This document shows positions 10,910 to 20,963 of a stretch of 41,131 bases of DNA, piece by piece. The first letter of the stretch is position 1. The number at the start of each line of letters is the position of its first letter. The translations under genes were made by a program, and so were the position numbers. The DNA lies in NCBI GenBank assembly GCA_947631185.1, contig CANRKJ010000023.1:1-41131 (forward strand), in the 5' to 3' direction. Source of the stretch: an uncultured Clostridia bacterium (lineage in GTDB: Bacteria > Bacillota > Clostridia > TANB77 > CAG-508). The notes below the pieces were generated by a model, which worked only from the letters and a program-made list of their open reading frames with translations, was not told the DNA's origin and did not search any database.

Positions 10910-10921
10910 TTCCGTAACCTT

Positions 10922-10953
10922 TTATCCACAAGTAATTAACAATTTGTGGATAA
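10922..10953. promoter_or_regulatory. Inverted pair of DnaA boxes between dnaN and recF
   Basis: TTATCCACA (10922-10930) and TGTGGATAA (10945-10953) are perfect consensus DnaA boxes in opposite orientation, 14 bp apart. They lie in the short dnaN-recF gap, upstream of the recF start and overlapping the end of dnaN. This could titrate DnaA or regulate recF-gyrB transcription. Confidence 0.75.
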
Positions 10954-12069
10954 CTATTCCTTCATTTTTATTGGAAGTATCATATATATGTAATCACCTT
11001 GATCTACTGGTTTAATAATAGATGGAGATCTATTAGTTCCAAATTCAATATATACTTCTTCATCATCAATTACTTTTAAAGCATCAATAAAGAATTTCGG
11101 ATTGAATCCTATTTCTAATTCTTTTCCTTCAGTTTCAATAAACATTTCTTCCTTTGCATCACCTGTTTGATTAGCACAAGAAATTAAAACTTTTCCAACT
11201 TCTATGTTAATTTTTACTGGATATCTTTTTTCTTTTTCTATTGCTGATGCAGAAATTAATAGAATTCTATCAAAACAATTTTGAATTTCATTTTTATTAA
11301 CTTTTATTCTTGTTTCCCAATTTGATGGAATTGCATTTTGATATTTTAGGAATTCTCCATCTAACAATCTAGTAACAATTTTACAATTATCCATTTCAAA
11401 TAAAGCTTGATTTTTTGATACCCCTATTTTTACTAAATCAAAAGAATCAGAAATAATTTTATTTACTTCATTTAATGTTTTTCCTGGAATAACACAACTA
11501 AAATCATTTCCAGAAGTATTAACTTCAGCTTTTTTTATAGCCATTCTATATCCATCAACTGCAACTACATTCAAGGTTTTATTATTTATTTCAAATAAAC
11601 AACCTGTAAATATTTGTCTTTTTTCTTCAGTACTAACAGCAAATATTGTTTTTCTAATCATATTTTTTAAAATTGTTTGTTCTATTTCAATAGAATTATC
11701 AATATCTATTTTTGGAAGTTCAGGAAATTCTTCTGGATTCATAGTTGATAATTTATATAAAGAACCTTCACATTCAATTTCCAAAAAATTATTTGTATTT
11801 ATTTCTATTTTTATTTCTTTATTAGGAAGTTTTCTAATAATTTCACTAAACATTATTGCATTTACAACAGTTGCTCCTTCTTCTTCAACATTTGCTTCTA
11901 ATATATATTCAATACCAATTTCTAAATCATAAGAAGTTAATTTAATAATATTATTATTGGTTTGAATAAGTATACCTTCTAATATAGGCATAGGTGTTTT
12001 AGTAGCTACTCCATTAATTACGGAGTTAATAGCTTTCAAAATATTTTCTTTTTCGCATAAAAATTTCAT
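10954..12069 (-). CDS. dnaN: DNA polymerase III sliding clamp (beta subunit)
   Basis: A 371-residue beta clamp, normal length, forming the dimeric ring that tethers the replicative polymerase. It begins MKFLCEKENILKAINSVING and contains LLDGEFLKYQNAIPSN, a typical clamp segment, ending YIYMILPIKMKE as expected for the family's C-terminal strand (consensus MPM/LPI-R). AAAAGGAGAAAAG precedes the ATG. It lies downstream of dnaA on the same strand, separated by 332 bp that contain further DnaA boxes. Confidence 0.97.
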   Translation of the reverse strand: MKFLCEKENILKAINSVINGVATKTPMPILEGILIQTNNNIIKLTSYDLEIGIEYILEANVEEEGATVVNAIMFSEIIRKLPNKEIKIEINTNNFLEIECEGSLYKLSTMNPEEFPELPKIDIDNSIEIEQTILKNMIRKTIFAVSTEEKRQIFTGCLFEINNKTLNVVAVDGYRMAIKKAEVNTSGNDFSCVIPGKTLNEVNKIISDSFDLVKIGVSKNQALFEMDNCKIVTRLLDGEFLKYQNAIPSNWETRIKVNKNEIQNCFDRILLISASAIEKEKRYPVKINIEVGKVLISCANQTGDAKEEMFIETEGKELEIGFNPKFFIDALKVIDDEEVYIEFGTNRSPSIIKPVDQGDYIYMILPIKMKE

Positions 12070-12401
12070 TTTCTTTTCTCCTTTTAATAAATAGATATAA
12101 ATAGTAGTATTAGTTATAGTACTTGTGGATTTGGTGGAAAACTCTGTGAATAACTGATTTCCCTAACAAAAACTATGTTTATAACTTTGTGTAAAAAAAG
12201 TTATTTTATCCACACTATAAAATTTCTTTTGTGTATTTACATTTATTAACACTATTTATACACTTTATTAACAACCAGGATGTTGATAACCTTTCTCGCT
12301 GTTCCGTAAGAGTTAATTCATGTTCATTTGTAAAAATTTTGTTTTGTAAAACAATTTTTTTGAAAAATTTTAATTTTCCTTTAAATTTATAATGTTTTAA
12401 T
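12070..12401. other. dnaA-dnaN intergenic region with DnaA boxes (part of oriC)
   Basis: No gene. TTATCCACA at 12206-12214 is a perfect DnaA box. TGTGAATAA (12145-12153) and TGTGGATTT (12124-12132) are one- or two-mismatch boxes. AT-rich stretches surround them. The segment 12275-12310 (AACCAGGATGTTGATAACC, then TTCCGTAAGAG) is less AT-rich and unexplained. Bipartite origins flanking dnaA are usual in Firmicutes, so I read this as the downstream half. Confidence 0.6.
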
Positions 12402-13755
12402 TTAATTTGATTCTCTGATAATGTTTTTCACACTTTCCACAACTAGTTTTGTGTTTGTGTTTTCTTTTATTTCTTTTTCTATTTTTTTATAAGCATGCAT
12501 TATTGTTGTATGATCTCTTTTTCCAAATGAATCACCTATTTTTGGAAATGACATTTGACCAATTTCTCTACATAAATACATAGCAATTTGTCTAGGATGT
12601 ACAATATCATTAGACTTTTTAGATGAAATTAAATCTTTTTTATCTATATTAAAATATTTTGCAACAATTTCTTGAATATAATCTGCTGAAATAACCTTTT
12701 CTTTTTGAAGTACAATATCATTTATTGCTTTTTCTGCCATTTCAATTGTAATTGGGCTATGTGTTAAAGATGCGTAAGCTATTATCTTATTTAAAGCACC
12801 TTCTAATTCCCTAATATTTGAATCAATTTTGGTAGCAATTACTGACAATATGTAATCATCTATAATAATATTTTCAATTTGAACTTTTTTCCTTAATATA
12901 GCTAAACGTGTTTCATAGTCTGGCATAGATATATCTGCAAGTATTCCCCATTCAAATCTTGATTTTAATCTTTCTTCTAATAAAGGAATATCTCTTGGTG
13001 GTTTATCACTAGATATTATTATTTGTTTTCCTGTTTCATGAAGAGTATTAAATGTATGGAAAAATTCCTCTTGCCCTGTTTTTTTACCAGCAATGAATTG
13101 AATATCATCAATTAATAAAACATCTATATTTCTATATTTATTTCTAAATAATTCATTTTTATAGTTAGCATCTTTGATTGAATTAACAAGTTCATTTATG
13201 AACTTTTCTGATGTAGTATATAATATTTTTGATGATGGATTATTTTGTAATATGTAATTTCCTATAGCATGCATTAAGTGTGTTTTTCCTAATCCAACTC
13301 CGACCATATATAAATAATGGATTATATGCTGTAGCTGGAGATTTTGCAACAGCCTGCGCAGCAGCTTGAGCAAATTTATTATTATTACCTACTACAAAAT
13401 TATCAAAAGTATATTTTGGGTTTAGAAAACTATTACTATAACTTTCTGAATTTGTATAATTAGTTTGCATAACATTTTCTTCTTTTGGCAAAATTTGAGA
13501 TTCTTTTGATTTCTCTTTAATTGTAACTTCACATGTTTTGTTTGTAATTAAATTAAATGCATTAATAACTAAATCAAATAATCTTGATTCTATTGCATCT
13601 TTTTGCATTTTAGAATTTACCAACAATGTGATTTTATTATCATTGATACTTTCAATTTCTAAAGTTTTTATCCAAGTTGAAAATGATATAGCTGTCATTT
13701 CATCTTGTAATAATGTTTTAGCTTTTGTAAGTAAGTCTTCTTTATCTGAATACAT
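12402..13755 (-). CDS. dnaA: Chromosomal replication initiator DnaA, frameshifted by one extra base at about 13302
   Basis: Two overlapping frames together encode a complete DnaA of about 450 residues. The start is ATG 13755 ([16 protein letters not shown]) after AAAGGATGG. The N-terminal domain ([16 protein letters not shown]) and linker run into NPLFIYG; then one extra C (base 13302 on the plus strand) shifts the frame inside Walker A. Without it the sequence reads [20 protein letters not shown]. Downstream, [15 protein letters not shown] (Walker B), [13 protein letters not shown] and the DNA-binding signature [14 protein letters not shown] are intact. DnaA is essential, so a sequence error or very recent mutation is likely. 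It opens oriC by binding the flanking DnaA boxes. Confidence 0.93.
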
Positions 13756-14045
13756 TAAGAATAACCATCCTTTCAAAAATAGTATAAATTTAATATATTT
13801 ATCCACAGAGTTTTCCACAATGTTTTGTAAAATTACTGAAAAATAAAGCTTTTTTTGTATTCACAACTGTGGAAAACTTTAGGGAAATAACATGTATAGT
13901 CGTGTCCATATAATATCAAAAAAAAAATTAAATAGCAATAGATAATTAAAAATTGTTTAATGTTTTTTATTTGTTAAATAAATTGTATTTTTTTTTATTT
14001 ATTTACGGATAACTTACGGATATCTAAATTATTTATCTTTTTGTA
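13756..14045. other. Probable chromosomal replication origin (upstream half of oriC)
   Basis: No gene. DnaA-box-like sites are TTATCCACA (13799-13807, perfect), TTTTCCACA (13811-13819) and TGTGGAAAA (13868-13876). They are followed by an extremely AT-rich stretch (about 13915-14000) that would suit a duplex-unwinding element. Two TTACGGAT repeats at 14003 and 14014 are 11 bp apart. Genes diverge from here (dnaA left, rpmH right), as at Firmicutes origins. Confidence 0.7.
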
Positions 14046-14074
14046 TTGACTTTTGTTATCTTTTCTTATATAAT
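14046..14074 (+). promoter_or_regulatory. Promoter of rpmH
   Basis: TTGACT (14046-14051), a 17-bp spacer and TATAAT (14069-14074). A roughly 165-nt leader follows before rpmH. Confidence 0.75.
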
Positions 14075-14244
14075 TCTAATGCTTGTATGTAAAAAATAAT
14101 AAATTACGGAACAATGATTATCTATAGATACTTTATTGTTAAAAGAAAATTATGATTTCGTATATTTATTTTATATGGAATTTTTATTACTTTATTTATA
14201 AAATTCCTACAATATAAAATTATATAAAGTGGAGGTGTAGCAAA

Positions 14245-14379
14245 ATGAAAAGAACATATCAACCAAAAAAGAGACAAAGAAATAAAGTTCATGGATTCAG
14301 AAAAAGAATGCAAACTAGAGCAGGAAGAAAAGTTTTAAAGGCAAGAAGAAATAAAGGAAGAAAATCTATATGTGCTTAA
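14245..14379 (+). CDS. rpmH: 50S ribosomal protein L34
   Basis: A 44-residue, extremely basic protein, [18 protein letters not shown] to NKGRKSICA, the classic L34 sequence and length. GGAGG lies 9 nt before the ATG. It is the first gene to the right of the origin, as in most bacteria, and is followed by a terminator before rnpA. Confidence 0.97.
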   Translation: MKRTYQPKKRQRNKVHGFRKRMQTRAGRKVLKARRNKGRKSICA

Positions 14380-14389
14380 AGTTAAAATT

Positions 14390-14411
14390 GGGGCAAATAT
14401 GCCCTTTTTTT
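14390..14411 (+). terminator. Intrinsic terminator after rpmH
   Basis: GGGC, loop AAATAT, GCCC (14391-14404) and seven T. The short stem may leak, linking rnpA expression to rpmH. Confidence 0.75.
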
Positions 14412-14526
14412 CTTAAAAATCTTAAATTATAGAATTTGTTTTGTGCAATCTTTTAAAATATTAAATGCAAATTTTATAAAAACGAATTTTTGATAAAAGA
14501 TTTTCGGTAATAAGGAAGGTTTGATT

Positions 14527-14883
14527 GTGAAAAAAACAATTGTAATTAAAAAAAATTATGAGTTCAAAAATTTATTTAATAAAGGTAAATTTTTTTATGG
14601 TGATTATATACATGTGTATGTTTTAAAAAACAATTGTAACTTAAACAAATTGGGAATTGCTATATCAAAAAAACAAGGAAAAGCTGTTAAAAGGAATCAT
14701 TTTAAAAGATTAATTAGAGAGAGTTATAAAATATTAGAACCATATATCAAAAATGGTTATAGTATTTTAATTGTTGGTAATAAAAACAGAAATATCAATG
14801 ATATTTCTTATCATATTGTAAAAAATAACATGGAAGAATCTTTAAAAAAGGCAGGAATTTTAAATGAACAATATTCCAATTAA
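14527..14883 (+). CDS. rnpA: Ribonuclease P protein component
   Basis: A 118-residue basic protein that assists the RNase P RNA in trimming tRNA 5' leaders. GTG 14527 is chosen over TTG 14521 because AAGGAAGG (14512-14519) then has the usual 7-nt spacing and the protein starts MKKTIVIKKNYEF, typical of RnpA. The RNP motif appears as KAVKRNHFKRLIRESYK. The 3' end overlaps yidD by 20 nt, indicating translational coupling. Confidence 0.95.
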   Translation: MKKTIVIKKNYEFKNLFNKGKFFYGDYIHVYVLKNNCNLNKLGIAISKKQGKAVKRNHFKRLIRESYKILEPYIKNGYSILIVGNKNRNINDISYHIVKNNMEESLKKAGILNEQYSN

Positions 14884-15082
14884 AATGATAAATTTTTATA
14901 AAAAACATATTTCTTTGTTTTTGGAGGATAAGGGGATTCATTGTAAATTTGAACCAACATGTTCTGAATATGCAAAACAAGCTATAGAAAAGTATGGCAC
15001 TAAAAGAGGAAGTATACTTACAATGAAAAGAATTTTAAGATGTAATCCATTTTCAAAAGGTGGATATGATCCATTAAAATAA
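14864..15082 (+). CDS. yidD: Membrane protein insertion efficiency factor YidD
   Basis: A 72-residue protein with the family's hallmark CKFEPTCSEYAKQAIEKYG and KRILRCNPFSKGGYDP. The conserved cysteines are present. YidD is a small membrane-associated helper of YidC-dependent insertion. It overlaps rnpA and ends 9 bp before yidC, so rnpA, yidD, yidC and jag form one operon. Confidence 0.95.
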   Translation: MNNIPIKMINFYKKHISLFLEDKGIHCKFEPTCSEYAKQAIEKYGTKRGSILTMKRILRCNPFSKGGYDPLK

Positions 15083-15091
15083 GGAGGAAAT

Positions 15092-15964
15092 ATGCTTAAA
15101 TTATGTGCAAGAATTTTTGGAGTTGTTTTAAATTCTATTTATGGTATTGTAAATAATTATGGTGTAGCTATTATTATTTTTACTATTATTTTAAAACTTA
15201 TTTTATTACCTATAAGTATAAAACAACAAAAAACCATGAAAAAAACTTCAAAAATACAAAAAAAAGTTGGAGAAATTCAAGAAAAATATTCTAGTGATCC
15301 TACTAGAATGAATCAAGAGATTATGGAATTATATAAAAATGAAAATATGAGTCCTTTTAGTGGTTGTTTAAGTACAATATTTCAATTTATTGTTATTTTA
15401 TCTATGTTTTACTTAGTTAGTAGACCGTTAACATATATGTTGAATATTGAACAAGATACAATAAATAATTATGTTCAAACAATTAGAGATGAATCAGGAG
15501 AGAATGATAAAAGACTTAGATATCCAGAGATTGCTGTAATAAATAAATTTTCTAACTCAGATGAAAAAATTAACATAAATATGAATTTTTTAGGACTAAA
15601 TTTAAGTGCAGTTCCTATGCAAGATTATAATGATCCTAAAGTTTTTATAATTCCGGTTTTATATGTTGTAACTTCTATTGCATCAATGAAGATAACTAAT
15701 TTTTTAAATTCAAATAAAAAATCAAAAGAAGATAAAAAAGAAATAAAAACAAATTTACCTAAAAAAGTTGATGAACCAGAAAATACTGCTGAAATGATGG
15801 AAAATATGAATAAACAAATGAGTTTAATGATGCCAATTATGACTGTTAGTATTGCTTTAATTGCTCCATTAGGTTTAGCTTTATATTGGTTATTAAGTAA
15901 TTTATTATCTATATTTGAAAGAATATTTGTTTATAAAGCTTTTAAAACAGAGGGGGAAGAATAA
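15092..15964 (+). CDS. yidC: YidC/Oxa1/SpoIIIJ-family membrane protein insertase
   Basis: A 290-residue insertase that places proteins in the cytoplasmic membrane. Hydrophobic segments lie near residues 20-45 (YGVAIIIFTIILKLILLPIS), 90-112, 185-205 and 245-275. The positively charged hairpin after the first segment (KQQKTMKKTSKIQKKVGEIQ) is typical. The region between the second and third segments (YVQTIRDESGENDKRL) is an outward loop. No lipoprotein cysteine signal is seen in the first 25 residues, unlike many Firmicutes homologues. GGAGG precedes the ATG. Its stop codon directly abuts the jag start. Confidence 0.94.
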   Translation: MLKLCARIFGVVLNSIYGIVNNYGVAIIIFTIILKLILLPISIKQQKTMKKTSKIQKKVGEIQEKYSSDPTRMNQEIMELYKNENMSPFSGCLSTIFQFIVILSMFYLVSRPLTYMLNIEQDTINNYVQTIRDESGENDKRLRYPEIAVINKFSNSDEKININMNFLGLNLSAVPMQDYNDPKVFIIPVLYVVTSIASMKITNFLNSNKKSKEDKKEIKTNLPKKVDEPENTAEMMENMNKQMSLMMPIMTVSIALIAPLGLALYWLLSNLLSIFERIFVYKAFKTEGEE

Positions 15965-16666
15965 ATGGAAAAAAGTTATATTTTTGAAGGAAGAACTACA
16001 AATGAAGCTATTGAAAAAGGTTTAAGTGAATTAAAAGTTTCTAAAAATAAAGTTGACATAAAAGTATTGGAATCTGAAGAAAAAAGAAGTTTTTTTAGTA
16101 TATTAGCTCCTAGAGTTGTTAAAGTAGAATTAACTTTAAAAGAAGATGATGTTAAAGATGAAATTAAAAAAAATACAATAAAAAAGGAAAAAATAGAAAA
16201 AATTAATTTTGATATTAAAGAAGTAATTGCAGATGTCACTAAGTTTATGGATGAATTTTTTGCTAAGTTTGAAAATAATAATTTTAAATATAATATAAAA
16301 GATGAAAATAATTATATTTACGTAGATGTAGATGGTGATAACACAGGATTTTTAATAGGTTATAGAGGAGATGTTTTGAATAGTTTACAAACAATCTTAA
16401 CTAATATAGCAAATAAAAAATCTAATGGTAAAATTAAAGTTATATTAAATATAAGTGGTTATAGAGAAAAAAGAGAAAAAGATTTACAAAATTTAGCTGA
16501 TAGAATTGCTTCTAGTGTTATAAAAACTGGTAAATCAGTTACTTTAGAACCGATGATAGCTTATGAAAGAAAAATAATTCATTTAAGATTACAAGATAAT
16601 GATAAAGTAAAAACATATAGCATTGGGGAAGAACCACATAGAAAGCTTGTAGTTGCTTTAAAATAG
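15965..16666 (+). CDS. jag: Jag/KhpB (EloR) RNA-binding protein
   Basis: A 233-residue protein with the three standard parts: a Jag_N domain (about 1-50, FEGRTTNEAIEKGLSELK), a lysine-rich linker, a KH domain with GFLIGYRGDVLNSLQTIL near 120-140, and an R3H domain ending GEEPHRKLVVAL. KhpB binds RNA and, with KhpA, affects cell elongation and division in Gram-positives. The GxxG loop of the KH domain is GYRG. The ATG follows the yidC stop with no gap. Confidence 0.94.
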   Translation: MEKSYIFEGRTTNEAIEKGLSELKVSKNKVDIKVLESEEKRSFFSILAPRVVKVELTLKEDDVKDEIKKNTIKKEKIEKINFDIKEVIADVTKFMDEFFAKFENNNFKYNIKDENNYIYVDVDGDNTGFLIGYRGDVLNSLQTILTNIANKKSNGKIKVILNISGYREKREKDLQNLADRIASSVIKTGKSVTLEPMIAYERKIIHLRLQDNDKVKTYSIGEEPHRKLVVALK

Positions 16667-16685
16667 AATATTAAAATATAATCAG

Positions 16686-16731
16686 AAGTCAAAGTGATGA
16701 TTAAAATTTAATTCTCACTTTGACTTTTTTT
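16686..16731 (+). terminator. Terminator of the rnpA-yidD-yidC-jag operon
   Basis: AAGTCAAAGTGA (16686-16697) pairs with TCACTTTGACTT (16715-16726), within a run of T to 16731. Confidence 0.9.
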
Positions 16732-16804
16732 ATAATTAGGAAGTTTTTACTTTCCTCTTATATAAAAAATGTTATAATTACTTGTTTTTGTAATGTTTGT
16801 AATT

Positions 16805-16833
16805 TTGACTAATTATGTTAAGTATGATATAAT
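16805..16833 (+). promoter_or_regulatory. Promoter of mnmE
   Basis: TTGACT (16805-16810), a 17-bp spacer and TATAAT (16828-16833), about 30 bp before the gene. Confidence 0.75.
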
Positions 16834-16864
16834 ATTTCAGATAATAAAAAAAGGATGGTTGAAT

Positions 16865-18229
16865 ATGAGTACTATTGTTGCTATCTCAACAGCTCCTGGA
16901 GTTGGTGGAATTGGAATTATTAGGATGAGCGGTGAAGATGCTTTTAATATTTTGGAAAAAATATTTAAGCCAAAAAGCTCACAAAGTATAGAAGATATAA
17001 AAGGTTATTCTATAAAATATGGTTATATTGTTGATAATTGTGAAACTGTTGATGAAGTATTGGTTTCATATTTTAAGTCACCAAAAAGCTATACTACAGA
17101 AAATATGTGTGAAATCAATTCACATGGTGGAATAGTTATGATGAATAGAATTTTAGAATTATGTATAAAAAATGGTGCAACACTTGCGGAACCGGGAGAA
17201 TTCACAAAAAGAGCATTTTTGAATGGTAGAATAGATTTGTCCCAAGCAGAAGCTGTTATTGATATAATTAATTCAAAAACTGACAAAGAATTAAAGATTT
17301 CTGTAAATCAATTAGAGGGGAATTTGTCTAGAACAATAAAAGAAATTAGAAAAAATATAATTTCAATGATGGCTGATATTGAAGCAACAATAGATTATCC
17401 TGAATACGATATTGAAGAGACAACAAATTCACAAATTTTAGATAATTTAAATGATGTTAAAGGTAAATTAAAACGATTAGAATTAACTTTTGAAAATGGT
17501 AAAATTCTAAAAGAGGGGATAAATACTGCTATTATAGGTAGACCAAATGCTGGAAAATCTTCTTTATTAAATCTTTTATTAAACGAAGAAAGGGCAATTG
17601 TTACTGATATTGAAGGAACCACTAGAGATACTATAGAAGAATTTATTTCTGTAAAAGGTATTCCTTTAAAAATAATTGATACTGCTGGAATTAGAAATAC
17701 TGATGATGAAGTTGAGAAAATAGGAGTAAAAAAAGCTAAAGAAATTGCTGAAAAAAGTGATGTTGTAATTGGAATATTTGATATTTCTAAAAAAATTAAT
17801 TCGGAAGATTTGAATATATTGGATATTTTGAAAAATAAAAATTCTATAATTCTACTAAATAAAATTGATTTAGTGGAAAATGTTGATTTAAAAGAATTTG
17901 AAAATATAAAATTGCCTATTATAAAAATTTCAACTAAAACTGGTGAAGGAATAGAAAAACTTTATGAAGAATTAGAAAAAATGTTTAAAATTAACGAAAT
18001 ATCTAATGACGGTGAGTTGATTGTGATTAATAATAGACATAAATATTTAATAAAAAATGCAATAAATAATTTAGAAAAATGTGTAGAAACAATAAATAAA
18101 GGAATGCCAATTGATATAATTTCCTCTTATTTAAAAGAGATTTTAGAAGAGCTAGGAAAAATAACTGGTGAAAGTGTGACAGATGATGTTATAAAAGAAA
18201 TTTTTTCAAAATTCTGTTTAGGAAAATAA
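16865..18229 (+). CDS. mnmE: tRNA modification GTPase MnmE
   Basis: A 454-residue GTPase. With MnmG it adds the aminomethyl or carboxymethylaminomethyl group to wobble uridine (xnm5U34). ATG 16865 (MSTIVAISTAPGVGGIGIIR) is preceded by AAAGGATGG; an upstream in-frame ATG at 16793 lies before the promoter and is not used. The folate-binding N domain, the helical domain and a G domain with GRPNAGKSS (P-loop), DIEGTTRD, DTAG and NKID are all present. The C-terminus is FCLGK, matching the catalytic cysteine motif C-(I/L)-G-K. Confidence 0.97.
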   Translation: MSTIVAISTAPGVGGIGIIRMSGEDAFNILEKIFKPKSSQSIEDIKGYSIKYGYIVDNCETVDEVLVSYFKSPKSYTTENMCEINSHGGIVMMNRILELCIKNGATLAEPGEFTKRAFLNGRIDLSQAEAVIDIINSKTDKELKISVNQLEGNLSRTIKEIRKNIISMMADIEATIDYPEYDIEETTNSQILDNLNDVKGKLKRLELTFENGKILKEGINTAIIGRPNAGKSSLLNLLLNEERAIVTDIEGTTRDTIEEFISVKGIPLKIIDTAGIRNTDDEVEKIGVKKAKEIAEKSDVVIGIFDISKKINSEDLNILDILKNKNSIILLNKIDLVENVDLKEFENIKLPIIKISTKTGEGIEKLYEELEKMFKINEISNDGELIVINNRHKYLIKNAINNLEKCVETINKGMPIDIISSYLKEILEELGKITGESVTDDVIKEIFSKFCLGK

Positions 18230-18271
18230 TTTATTTTTTTATGTTTATAAAATTTACAAATTTCAATATGT

Positions 18272-18762
18272 AATGTATGGCACTCATTGTGGCTCACGAA
18301 ATATTAATAAATCACAATTCAATGTATAATGTAGGGGCGCTCATTGGGCGCCCGCAAAAACAAATACATATATCAAAAATTATATATATTGTTTGTGAAA
18401 TTTATCGAATGTTTTGAAAGATAAATGAAATGTAGGGGCACTCATTGGGCGCCTGCAAAAACAAATACATATATCAAAAATTATATATATTGTTTGTGAA
18501 ATTTATCGAATGTTCTGAAAGATAAATGAAATGTAGGGGCGCTCATTGGGGAGGCTGTTGAAAAAGTGCAAATTTTTTGTAAAAATTATGTTTACCAAAA
18601 CTGAATCCCTATTTTATTCAAAAATGTCATATAAAGTGGAGATAAATTTATAATTTTATATTAAATCTAAAGCAAAAGTGGGGATAAAAAATTTGTACTT
18701 TTTGTAAAATTTAAAATAATCGACTTTTTCAACAGCCTCTCATTGGGCGCCCGCGAAATATA
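18272..18762. repeat. Tandem array of hairpin boxes, about 100-bp period, broken by a MITE
   Basis: Boxes lie near 18272 (degenerate, GGCACTCATTGTGGCTC), 18331, 18431 and 18532. The last is split by a 189-bp insertion and resumes at 18740. Spacers between the 18331, 18431 and 18532 boxes are nearly identical (AAAACAAATACATATATC to GATAAATGAAATG). The box matches the other arrays but the spacer does not. It fills the gap between mnmE and mnmG. Confidence 0.85.
18551..18739. mobile_element. MITE, 189 bp, with 17-bp perfect inverted ends and an 8-bp target duplication
   Basis: The ends are GAGGCTGTTGAAAAAGT (18551-18567) and its exact reverse complement (18723-18739). TCATTGGG flanks it on both sides (18543-18550 and 18740-18747). 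Removing the element and one TCATTGGG restores a perfect hairpin box. There is no reading frame, so it must have been mobilised in trans. The 8-bp duplication is compatible with several DDE transposase families; I cannot say which. Confidence 0.92.
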
Positions 18763-19079
18763 ACGTATATTTTATAAATTATAAAATATATTAAAAGGAA
18801 ATTTGATTAATAAAATAATGAACATAATATGATTAGCAAGGATAAAAAATAAGGCTTTTTTATAATTAAATTATAAACTTATATAAACAAAATGAAAAAA
18901 TAAAATAAAGCCATTTTGATATTAAATAAAAATAATTTACATAAAAATGTTATAAAGAAACAAAAATTCTTAGAACAAATTTTTGATAAAACACAGTTAA
19001 CATAAAAATGAATAAAAATAAGAAAAATTGAAAAGGAAAAAATAATAAAGAAAATAAAAGAATAAAAAAGGAGTTAAAA
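18763..19079. other. AT-rich intergenic DNA before mnmG
   Basis: About 315 bp, strongly AT-rich and purine-rich near the gene. I see no gene, hairpin box or convincing promoter. A GGAG ribosome site directly precedes the mnmG ATG. Confidence 0.6.
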
Positions 19080-20951
19080 ATGGGATATAATGCTGGTAAA
19101 TATGATATTGCTGTAATAGGAGCTGGACATGCAGGATGTGAAGCTGCACTAGCAGCTGCAAGACTAGGAATGAAAACATTATTATTTTCAATAACTTTAG
19201 AATGTGTTGCTAATATGCCATGTAATCCACATATAGGTGGTACATCTAAAGGACATCTGGTTAGAGAAATAGATGCTTTAGGTGGTGAAATGGGAAAGAA
19301 TATAGATAAAACATATATTCAACTAAAAATGTTGAATACTTCAAAAGGCCCTGCTGTACATTCTTTAAGAGCTCAAGCTGATAGAAAAAGATATCAAATG
19401 GAAATGAAACATACTTTGGAAAAACAAGAGAATCTATTTTTAAAACAGGCTGAAATTGTTGATATTGGAGTAGAAAATGGCAAAGTAAAATCCGTTACTA
19501 CACATTTGGATGCGGTTTATGAGGTAGATTCAGTAATTGTTGCTACTGGAACATATTTAAAAGGGAAAATATTTATTGGTGAAAAGTCTTTTGAAAGTGG
19601 ACCAGATGGTGTATTTCCAGCTAATAAATTATCTGATTGTTTAAAAAAATTAGGTATTAATATTCAAAGATTTAAAACAGGAACACCTGCTAGAATTAAT
19701 AAAAAAAGTGTTGATTTTAATAAAATGGAAATACAATTAGGAGATAAAGATCCTGAACTATTTTCATTTGATGATACTATCAATGATGTTGAACAAGTGC
19801 CATGTTGGTTAACATATACTAACAGTAAAACACATGAAATTATTAGAGCAAATTTACATAGATCACCTTTATATGCGGGATTAATTGAAGGAACTGGACC
19901 AAGATATTGTCCTTCAATCGAAGATAAAGTAGTTCGTTTTGCAGATAAAGAGAGACATCAAATTTTTGTTGAACCGATTGGAAAAGATACAGATGAATTA
20001 TATATTCAAGGAATGAGTTCTTCTCTTCCAGAAGATGTACAAATTGAAATGTATAGAACACTTCCGGGATTAGAGAATGCAGAATTTACAAGACCTGCAT
20101 ATGCTATAGAATATGATTCAATAGAACCATCACAACTTAAAAGCTCTTTGGAATTGAAGTCTATTAGTGGATTGTTTTTTGCTGGACAAATAAATGGAAC
20201 CTCTGGGTATGAAGAAGCTGCTGCTCAGGGAATAATTGCTGGAATAAATTCTGCTCAAAAATTAAAAGGTAAAAATCCTTTAATTCTTGATAGATCACAA
20301 GCTTATATCGGAGTTTTAATTGATGATATTGTTACCAAAAGTACTTCTGAACCATATAGAATGATGACTTCTAGAGCTGAATATAGGCTACTTTTAAGAC
20401 AAGATAATGCTGATATGAGATTAACAAAAATAGGACATGATATAGGTTTAATAAGTGAAGAAAGATATAAAAAATTTTTAAATAAACAAGAAAAAATAAA
20501 AAATGAAATAGAAAGATTAAAAACTACTAATATAAAGCCTACAAAGCAATTAAATGACTTTTTAGTTAAACATGGGACAAGTACTGTAAATGCTGGCGTT
20601 AAATTGGCAGAGCTGTTAAAAAGAACTGAATTAAATTATGATGCATTAGGTGAGATTGATATTGATAGACCTGATTTAGACAAACAAATTACTGAAGAAG
20701 CTGAGATTATGATAAAGTATGAAGGATATATTGATTTACAAGAAAAACAAGTAGAAAGCTTTAAAAAACTAGAAAAAAAATTATTACCTGAAAATATAGA
20801 TTATAATGATATAAAAGGCATTAGGTTAGAAGCAAGACAAAAATTAAATAAATTTAAACCTTATTCAATTGGACAGGCATCAAGAATATCAGGAGTTTCT
20901 CCTGCAGATATATCAGTATTACTAATATATTTAGAAACAATGAATAAATAG
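19080..20951 (+). CDS. mnmG: tRNA uridine-5-carboxymethylaminomethyl modification enzyme MnmG
   Basis: A 623-residue FAD enzyme, full length. The dinucleotide-binding motif [20 protein letters not shown] opens the protein. The family signatures [20 protein letters not shown] and [20 protein letters not shown] are present. It works with MnmE on wobble uridines. Gene order mnmE-mnmG-rsmG is conserved in Firmicutes, though here an 850-bp repeat-filled gap separates mnmE and mnmG. The stop codon is followed at once by the ribosome site of rsmG. Confidence 0.98.
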   Translation: MGYNAGKYDIAVIGAGHAGCEAALAAARLGMKTLLFSITLECVANMPCNPHIGGTSKGHLVREIDALGGEMGKNIDKTYIQLKMLNTSKGPAVHSLRAQADRKRYQMEMKHTLEKQENLFLKQAEIVDIGVENGKVKSVTTHLDAVYEVDSVIVATGTYLKGKIFIGEKSFESGPDGVFPANKLSDCLKKLGINIQRFKTGTPARINKKSVDFNKMEIQLGDKDPELFSFDDTINDVEQVPCWLTYTNSKTHEIIRANLHRSPLYAGLIEGTGPRYCPSIEDKVVRFADKERHQIFVEPIGKDTDELYIQGMSSSLPEDVQIEMYRTLPGLENAEFTRPAYAIEYDSIEPSQLKSSLELKSISGLFFAGQINGTSGYEEAAAQGIIAGINSAQKLKGKNPLILDRSQAYIGVLIDDIVTKSTSEPYRMMTSRAEYRLLLRQDNADMRLTKIGHDIGLISEERYKKFLNKQEKIKNEIERLKTTNIKPTKQLNDFLVKHGTSTVNAGVKLAELLKRTELNYDALGEIDIDRPDLDKQITEEAEIMIKYEGYIDLQEKQVESFKKLEKKLLPENIDYNDIKGIRLEARQKLNKFKPYSIGQASRISGVSPADISVLLIYLETMNK

Positions 20952-20963
20952 GAGGTTTTTGCT

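Noticed and set aside
13302-13302. Programmed frameshift in dnaA
   Set aside because: No slippery sequence or downstream pseudoknot is seen, and the same one-base signature occurs in two unrelated genes.
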